From Armatimonadota bacterium (lineage in GTDB: Bacteria; Armatimonadota; Zipacnadia; UBA1398; JAKPQA01): 33,465 nucleotides of DNA. Numbering within the stretch: the stretch's first letter is position 1; every line of letters starts with the position of its first letter. Below the pieces are notes generated by a model. The model ran no database searches and was not told the DNA's origin. It worked only from the letters and a program-made list of their open reading frames with translations. Both the position numbers and the translations under genes were made by a program. Positions 28,390-33,465 of this stretch are shown here, in pieces. The stretch covers positions 1 to 33,465 of the forward strand of contig JAKPQA010000273.1 of assembly GCA_029547025.1 (NCBI GenBank), written 5' to 3'.

Positions 28390-28746
28390 CTACTTGTACG
28401 GGAGGTCGTTGTGGTTGACGGGCACTTCAGTATCAGGGTCGATGTCGTTGGCCGTGAAGGCCCGATGGTGGCCGTTGCGCAGGAACTCACCATTGCGGAA
28501 GGTAGCACCTTCGTGCTCCGGCCAGCCGCTGAGGTGATACACACCCACAGGCTCCTTGACCCCTTCGTGAGCGATGCCCTTGTATAGCCCGGTCGAGCCC
28601 GCCACAGCTACCTTCTGTTCAGCCAGTGCGCCGATGTCGCCCTTGGTCTGGTAGGCATCGCCGATCTGAATCTTGGCAGGATCCACAAGATCCCGGGCGG
28701 GCCGGAACATGTCGAGCTGCTGGAACTGCTGGGGGTTGAGGCTCAT
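28390..28746 (-). CDS. ParB/sulfiredoxin-fold-like protein 1
   Basis: A 118-residue protein. The C-terminal part (FRNGEFLRNGHHRAFTANDI, then DPDTEVPV) has the signature of the ParB/sulfiredoxin fold, in which an N/D-G-x-H/N-R motif (NGHHR, 91-95) binds nucleotide. It shares GHH-x2-A-x5-IDP-x4-PV with the next upstream gene, so the two are diverged relatives. Some ParB-like phage proteins are nucleases or CTPases. There is no DNA-binding HTH. ATG at 28746 has GGGAGGAACG before it, a strong site that rules out the GTG twelve bases upstream. Its place in the tail operon is unexpected. Confidence 0.62.
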   Translation of the reverse strand: MSLNPQQFQQLDMFRPARDLVDPAKIQIGDAYQTKGDIGALAEQKVAVAGSTGLYKGIAHEGVKEPVGVYHLSGWPEHEGATFRNGEFLRNGHHRAFTANDIDPDTEVPVNHNDLPYK

Positions 28747-29066
28747 CGTTCCTCCCACTCGACCGGCAGCTGCATCTGCGGGTCGATCTCGAAGGCGGCG
28801 GCGATGTTGTGGTGGCCGTCCTGGATGGCGTGCTCGCCGAGGCGGCCCTCACGTCGGAGCTTCACCGGGTGCGTAGCCCCCTTGGTGGCGATGGACTTCA
28901 CCATGTCCACGGGGGTCTGGCCGAGCTTGACCCGCCACATGTGTGGGGCTCCGGCGTACTTGGACTCGTCCTGCTCCAGCGACGCCGTGTGGCGCAGCTG
29001 AGCGGCCGTCATCGTCGCCGGGAGGGCGTCGGGGAACTGGCGCTGGCTGAGGTTGTTGATGTTCAC
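28743..29066 (-). CDS. ParB/sulfiredoxin-fold-like protein 2
   Basis: A 107-residue protein with RREGRLGEHAIQDGHHNIAA (71-90) and FEIDPQMQLPV. The DGHHN motif (83-87) corresponds to the D/N-G-H/N-R nucleotide-binding motif of ParB/sulfiredoxin-like domains, with Asn in place of Arg. An earlier segment, WRVKLGQTPVDMVKSIATKG (44-63), resembles the family's first strand and helix. The GTG start at 29066 overlaps the stop of the NlpC/P60 gene (GTGA), and its stop overlaps the start of relative 1. Whether it retains catalytic activity is doubtful because the Arg is replaced. Confidence 0.6.
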   Translation of the reverse strand: MNINNLSQRQFPDALPATMTAAQLRHTASLEQDESKYAGAPHMWRVKLGQTPVDMVKSIATKGATHPVKLRREGRLGEHAIQDGHHNIAAAFEIDPQMQLPVEWEER

Positions 29067-30625
29067 TTCCCACCCCCGATGCCCTGCGCACCGGCCAGGG
29101 CGGGCCGGAGGAGGTAGTTGAAGCTGGACGCCACCGAGGTGGCCGACTTGTCGAACTCCCCAGCCTGGGGCGAGACCGACTTGCCCCGAGCCTCGATGGT
29201 GCGGATCCGGCCGGGGCTGACCGACACCACCATAGCGATATGTCCATCACCGCCGGAGCGGCGGAACAGCAGGTCGCCGGGCTTGGCCAGCAGGGTGAGG
29301 CGGTCGGCGACACCCGAGGTGCTCTGCCAGGTCAGCACCTTCTGGACCGTCGTCCACCCCGAGCTGTTCCAGAAGTCGAGCATGGTGGCCGTGGTCGGGT
29401 AGGTGGACTTCCCGAAGATGCCCTGGGCGCCGATCGTCTGGAACGCCTTCCAGATGAAGCTGGAGCAGTCCCAATACCACGGCGTGGGCTTCCCCGCCCC
29501 GTGCTGGGTCCGGCGCCCCTGGTCGTAGCGAGGGCCGCCCGACTGAGCGAACAGCTGCTGGGCCGCCATCAGGGCGTTGGAGGCGATGGTGTTGTTCACC
29601 GGGGTCGTCATCTGGAGCGTGTTGGCCACGCCGCCGGACGAGGTGCTGGACGATGAGCCGTTCCACCAGGGGGTCGCCTGGCTCACGCTCGTGTTCACGG
29701 CCGACGCCAGGAGGTTCGCCGCCGAGCCGCTGCTCCGGAAGACCCGGACGGCCTCCTCCACGGAGCGGGTGTTGGCCAGGCCGTCACCGAGCGTCGTGTC
29801 GTAGGGGATGAGTGCCTGGTAGGCGGCGATCTGCTGGCGAGCGTCGAGCCCGAACGGCTCCCGGAGCGGGCCGAAGTAGTTGATCAGGAGGGTGATATCC
29901 ATCTCGCAACGGACCGGCACCATGTTGTGGAGGAACTTCGTGAAGCGCACCTGGCTGTTGGTGGGCTTGCCCTGGACCGTGAGGTCCTTGCTGAACACGA
30001 CAGTGACATCCTCAGGATTCACCATCATGACGCCGTTGTCGGGCACGGTGTTCGGGGTGCCGCCCGGGGGGACGTTGCGGAGCACGGCGTCGAAGAAGGC
30101 CATGTCGTGGAGCACGCCGACGTTGGCCCAATCGGCCTTGTTCGTCCAGGGGCCTCGGGCCGTCGCCTCCACCTGGCGGTCGAACACCAGGCTGAAGCTG
30201 AACTCGATGATCGAGGGCGGCGCCACGAGGTTGCCGCTCTGGAACACGGTGTTGAAGGGGTCGATCGCCGCCTGCTCCAGGTAGCTGGCGTACTGGCGAG
30301 TGATCTTCTCCGGGTTGTACATGAACCGGAGGGACATATCACTCAGCGGGTTGGCGGGGTTGCGAGCCGCCCGGCGCACGAACCCACGCTGGATGGGCTG
30401 GCGGTCGCCGGGGAGCAGGCTGCCGCCCGTGCTCGTCTCGAACGGCAGGTTGGCCCGGCCGAACTCCTCGATGAAGGTGGCGACCTCCTGCTGCTGCCGG
30501 TGCCGAGAAGAGGTACTCACTGTCGGCGAGCTGGAGCCGATCATCCCGCCGACGGTGCCGAACGAGGACAGCCCGACAGGACTGCTCGACACCCCCGAGG
30601 GGACGTAGCGGTTCATGACCCTCAT
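29063..30625 (-). CDS. Tail tube/baseplate protein with NlpC/P60 peptidase domain
   Basis: A 520-residue protein. The N-terminal part (RFMYNPEKITRQYASYLEQA, then PSIIEFSFSLVFDRQVE) resembles tail-tube-associated 'injection system tube' proteins. Residues ~370-505 form an NlpC/P60 peptidase: catalytic Cys ~384 in WDCSSFIWKAF, His ~460 in DGHIAMVVSV and a polar third residue near TIEARG. It would cut peptide cross-links of peptidoglycan during tail penetration. ATG at 30625 overlaps the tape-measure stop (ATGA). A Ser/Gly-rich linker (residues ~300-330) joins the two domains. Confidence 0.82.
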   Translation of the reverse strand: MRVMNRYVPSGVSSSPVGLSSFGTVGGMIGSSSPTVSTSSRHRQQQEVATFIEEFGRANLPFETSTGGSLLPGDRQPIQRGFVRRAARNPANPLSDMSLRFMYNPEKITRQYASYLEQAAIDPFNTVFQSGNLVAPPSIIEFSFSLVFDRQVEATARGPWTNKADWANVGVLHDMAFFDAVLRNVPPGGTPNTVPDNGVMMVNPEDVTVVFSKDLTVQGKPTNSQVRFTKFLHNMVPVRCEMDITLLINYFGPLREPFGLDARQQIAAYQALIPYDTTLGDGLANTRSVEEAVRVFRSSGSAANLLASAVNTSVSQATPWWNGSSSSTSSGGVANTLQMTTPVNNTIASNALMAAQQLFAQSGGPRYDQGRRTQHGAGKPTPWYWDCSSFIWKAFQTIGAQGIFGKSTYPTTATMLDFWNSSGWTTVQKVLTWQSTSGVADRLTLLAKPGDLLFRRSGGDGHIAMVVSVSPGRIRTIEARGKSVSPQAGEFDKSATSVASSFNYLLRPALAGAQGIGGGK

Positions 30626-33465
30626 GCGTGCCTCGCAATGACATCGGCCAGATCCTGCTCAACCTGGGTGGCCAACACCCTACTCACTTCACGGAGGTCG
30701 CCCGAGCTGGCGTTGCCGGTGACCTGCACCTTCAGCTCGATAGGCATATGGACTTCGATCTTGGTCTGGGCCACTCCAGCGGCTGCACCCGTCTCCAGGC
30801 CGCCGGGGTAGTTCGGGCGGATGTAGGCGTCGGTCAACGACTTGAGGCGGTCGGGGCGGTTCAGCGGGATAGTGACCTCGGGGCCTTCGCCGACACCGAT
30901 GATCTGCGGCCCGTTGAAGTGTGTCCCTCCCATCTCGTACCAATGCGGGCTCTGGCGTTGCCAGAAATCCCACGCCTTCTGAGGGTTGCCGTACCGCTGT
31001 TCGATGTACTTGAGGCCGTAGTCGATCTGCAACGAGGGGTCTGAGGTCTTCGATCCGCCGACGCTCGCCCAGGTGTCGTTCTTGCCACCACGGGACTTGT
31101 CCATGAACTGGAACAGCCCATAGGCCGACGAGGAGGGGTTCTGGGCCGTGGGGTTCCACCCCGACTCGTGCATGACGAGCTGGTCGAGGGCGTCCCAGTA
31201 CTGGCCCCATCCCTTGGCCTGGAGCTTGGCGAGGGCGATCTGCTTGGCCGACCCCGTGGCTCCTCCGGCGAAGTTCTGACCAACAGTGACACCACCATTC
31301 CCAGCCGCCGCTGCCGCCGCTGCCGCCCTGGAGACGGCCCCACTCATGAAGCCTCCACCGGAGCTGCTGGGGTCCTTCCAGAAGCTACCAGCGCTGCCCT
31401 CCACCTCGACGCCCTGGCCGCCGGAGGCGCCGTAGACGCCGGTGAACGGGTTGAACTGCTCCATGCCCGGGAACTTGGACGAGAGGAGCGAGAACAGGCC
31501 CTTGCCCAGTGTCCCGATGGGGTTGCTTTCCTGGATCTTGGCCATGAGAGGGCTGAAGTTTCCACCCACCAGCGCAGCGATGGCCGACATCCACTCGACA
31601 CCTTTCGCCGCTGCATCCACAGCGGCACCTGCCACGTCGGACGCAGCCCCACCGACCTGAGCACCCACCTGGGTCCCAGACGCCCCGAACAGAATCCCGC
31701 CGATGCCTGCGCCCAGGATGCTGCCGATCGAAGCACCACCCCCACCGGACACCATGGCGTCGGCCTGCTCGAAGAGTCGCTTCTTCTCGTCAGCGGTCAG
31801 GGCAGAGCCCTTGGCGGCCGCAGCCTCAGAGACCAACCTCCGCTTCGTGGCGTCGTCGAGGCTGTCCCCGGGGTCGCCGATACCCCCGATACGGGCGCCC
31901 TTGTTGCCGAACACCGGCACCGTGCCGGGCATGCCGACATGCCACTTCTCTCCATGGTGAGAAGCCGAGTCGAGCCCGTACTTGTGGGCGTTCTTGGCGA
32001 TCCAGTCGTGCTGGCTGGAGGGGCCGAGGTCAGCACTGATGCCCTGGCTGTGGCTGCTCTGGCCGGTGGGGGCGAGGTTGCCTACGCCCTTGCGGCGCAG
32101 GCGCTCCTGGGTGCCCCCGTCACGATGGCCGCTGACGATCTGGATCTGCGGGTTGTCCCGCATCATGGCGCTGAGGCGCCCCTGCATCGACGGCGTGAGG
32201 TGTGACATACCGCTGCCGGTTGGGCCGTAGCTGCCTGCACCACCACGAGCGTCCCCGAAGGACGCCGTGCCGCCTGTACCCACGTAGCCGGGGTCACCGC
32301 CACCAAGACTGAACCCAGCGACACTCATGCCCGTCAGCGCCTGCGTCGTAGCACCCACGACCGACGGGCCGGTGTGCGTGAGGAGCTTGTAGAGCATGTC
32401 GGCGATGGGCGTGGGGACCTTGTCCATCGCCTGACCGAGCCAGCCAGCAATCTGCCCAAGCATCGAGTCGAGGGACTGGCTCAGGAACGTCTGGAACCCA
32501 GCGTCGGTACGCTCCCGGGTGGCGTAGTGCTTGTACATCGAGCCGCCGCCGAGGACGTTCTCCGAGGACGCCAGGGTGAAGTCACGGCGAGCCTTGTTGC
32601 TGAAGCCCCGCAGGCGCTCCATGGCGATGTTGTTGTTCCCCGGGCCGCCAGAGCCGCCGGAGGGGGCGCCGAACATCGTGTCGAAGTCCACCTGACCCTG
32701 GGAGCTGCCCGAGTAGGCCGCCTTCGTCATGGCGTACTGCCAGAAGGCGTCCTGCATGTACTCCTCGACCTGATTGGTCCGGAACCATGCGTCGATGTTG
32801 GAGCCCGGGAAGTGCTGGGTCTCCAGCTCCTCCTTCGTGAACGCCTTCCCCCGCTTGGCGCCGGGGCGCTGGCCCTCGAAGAAGCGCAGGATGCCCTCGG
32901 CCCACTGCTGGAGCGTCTTCGTCCCGCCCCCGGAACTCTGCATGGAGAAGGCGCCGCCGGTCAGCATGACCTGACGCTGCACGCCCTTGCTCATCTGGTT
33001 GCCGAGCCCCATCACGATGTCCGGGGCGGCCACCGAGGGGTTCATCATCTGGAACTGGCGGGCAGCGCCGAAGAAGCCGCCGGAGCGGCCCGACTTGTCG
33101 TCAATGGTGAAGCCCATCCGGGACGCTTGGTCGGTAGCGCCGAGGATGCCCTTCATCGACCCACGGATGGGGATGGACTCGCTCAGGATGCCGATCAGCT
33201 CTTCGATGCGGTCCTGGCCCTTGCGCCCCATGCGGTTGGCGGTCGGGCCGAGGTACTCACTCATCGTGAGCGCTGCGTCCCGGTTATCCTCCACCCGGTT
33301 GTAGGCCAGCTGGATGGGCTTCATCAACAAGGCGGTGATGCCCTCGGCGATGGCGCCGAAGCCGGTGGCCGTGGAGCTGTTGAGGCCCGACATGAGCCCG
33401 GAGATACCACTGTCTCCCAGGGACTCCATCATCTTACTGACGATGCCGCCACCGCCGCCACCGCC
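30622..33465 (-). CDS. Tape measure protein, C-terminal part, with M15 peptidase and lytic transglycosylase domains
   Basis: The frame is open to the right edge, so only the last 947 residues are here. The N-terminal visible part is Gly/Ala/Met-rich and helical. At ~435-512 is an M15/VanY-like peptidase (VSGHRDGGTQERL, SSHSQGISADL, EKWHVGMPG with the metal-binding His/Asp/His). At ~755-850 is a lytic transglycosylase-like domain (LVMHESGWNPTA with catalytic Glu, SSAYGLFQFM, GLKYIEQRYGNP). The end (TIPLNRPDRLKSLTDAYIRP, EVHMPIELKVQVTG) is typical of tape-measure C-termini. It sets tail length and opens the wall. The Gly codons at the right edge show that the gene continues beyond the ATG at 33432. 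Confidence 0.85.
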   Translation of the reverse strand, partial: GGGGGGGIVSKMMESLGDSGISGLMSGLNSSTATGFGAIAEGITALLMKPIQLAYNRVEDNRDAALTMSEYLGPTANRMGRKGQDRIEELIGILSESIPIRGSMKGILGATDQASRMGFTIDDKSGRSGGFFGAARQFQMMNPSVAAPDIVMGLGNQMSKGVQRQVMLTGGAFSMQSSGGGTKTLQQWAEGILRFFEGQRPGAKRGKAFTKEELETQHFPGSNIDAWFRTNQVEEYMQDAFWQYAMTKAAYSGSSQGQVDFDTMFGAPSGGSGGPGNNNIAMERLRGFSNKARRDFTLASSENVLGGGSMYKHYATRERTDAGFQTFLSQSLDSMLGQIAGWLGQAMDKVPTPIADMLYKLLTHTGPSVVGATTQALTGMSVAGFSLGGGDPGYVGTGGTASFGDARGGAGSYGPTGSGMSHLTPSMQGRLSAMMRDNPQIQIVSGHRDGGTQERLRRKGVGNLAPTGQSSHSQGISADLGPSSQHDWIAKNAHKYGLDSASHHGEKWHVGMPGTVPVFGNKGARIGGIGDPGDSLDDATKRRLVSEAAAAKGSALTADEKKRLFEQADAMVSGGGGASIGSILGAGIGGILFGASGTQVGAQVGGAASDVAGAAVDAAAKGVEWMSAIAALVGGNFSPLMAKIQESNPIGTLGKGLFSLLSSKFPGMEQFNPFTGVYGASGGQGVEVEGSAGSFWKDPSSSGGGFMSGAVSRAAAAAAAAGNGGVTVGQNFAGGATGSAKQIALAKLQAKGWGQYWDALDQLVMHESGWNPTAQNPSSSAYGLFQFMDKSRGGKNDTWASVGGSKTSDPSLQIDYGLKYIEQRYGNPQKAWDFWQRQSPHWYEMGGTHFNGPQIIGVGEGPEVTIPLNRPDRLKSLTDAYIRPNYPGGLETGAAAGVAQTKIEVHMPIELKVQVTGNASSGDLREVSRVLATQVEQDLADVIARHA

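Noticed and set aside
1-33465. CRISPR array, insertion sequence, rRNA or terminal repeats
   Set aside because: No regularly spaced direct repeats, transposase-like gene, inverted-repeat-bounded element or rRNA-like sequence was found on reading both strands.

Overview
The window is part of a large, GC-rich genome of a contractile-tailed bacteriophage (myovirus type), most likely one infecting an actinobacterium. The evidence is a near-continuous array of tightly packed genes, a baseplate gene set in the usual LysM / hub (gpD) / gp25 / gpJ / gpI order, three separate peptidoglycan-hydrolase domains in two tail proteins, very G+C-rich codon use with GTG starts, and a phage-type replication set. 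No integrase, repressor, transposase, CRISPR array or rRNA was seen. The host assignment is inference from composition and family resemblance.

Layout. (1) 1-16146 is one long leftward (minus-strand) replication and recombination module. Read in the direction of transcription it holds a wHTH initiator-like protein, a DnaC-like loader, a small unknown protein, a DnaB-like helicase, a DnaG-like primase, a SNF2-type helicase, two tiny membrane peptides, an unknown protein, a MerR-like HTH protein, a putative ssDNA-binding protein, family A DNA polymerase, a zinc-ribbon protein, a RecA-like recombinase, a PD-(D/E)XK nuclease, an RNase AS-like exonuclease, a Cys-rich protein, a Cas4-like nuclease, an unknown protein, a wHTH protein, a second resolvase-like nuclease and, at the left edge, the start of another gene. 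Most junctions are TGATG or ATGA overlaps, which implies translational coupling. (2) 16234-18728 is a short rightward cassette of three genes: a small membrane protein, a 562-residue protein whose last ~100 residues resemble the Acb2/Tad1 cyclic-nucleotide-sponge hairpin, and a RyR-domain protein. A structured RNA candidate with a tRNA-like T arm and a strong hairpin terminator follow it. (3) 18850-33465 is the leftward tail module: tape measure C-terminus with peptidase and transglycosylase domains, NlpC/P60 tail protein, two ParB-like proteins, LysM protein, hub, gp25, gpJ, PKD protein, gpI-like protein and three minor tail or fibre proteins.

How it works together. The left module can supply most of a self-contained replisome (initiator, loader, helicase, primase, SSB, polymerase) plus recombination-dependent replication (RecA, Cas4-like nuclease, resolvases). 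A cluster of dyad-symmetric repeats and AT-richer sequence inside the initiator gene (15506-15662) looks like a lambda-type origin. The right module builds the baseplate and the cell-wall-penetrating tail. The small opposite-strand cassette between them carries the most distinctive content. By domain resemblance it may counter, or read, nucleotide second-messenger defence signalling (CBASS/Thoeris type). That is an inference that needs profile searches and binding tests.

All functional calls come from reading motifs by eye; no database search was possible.
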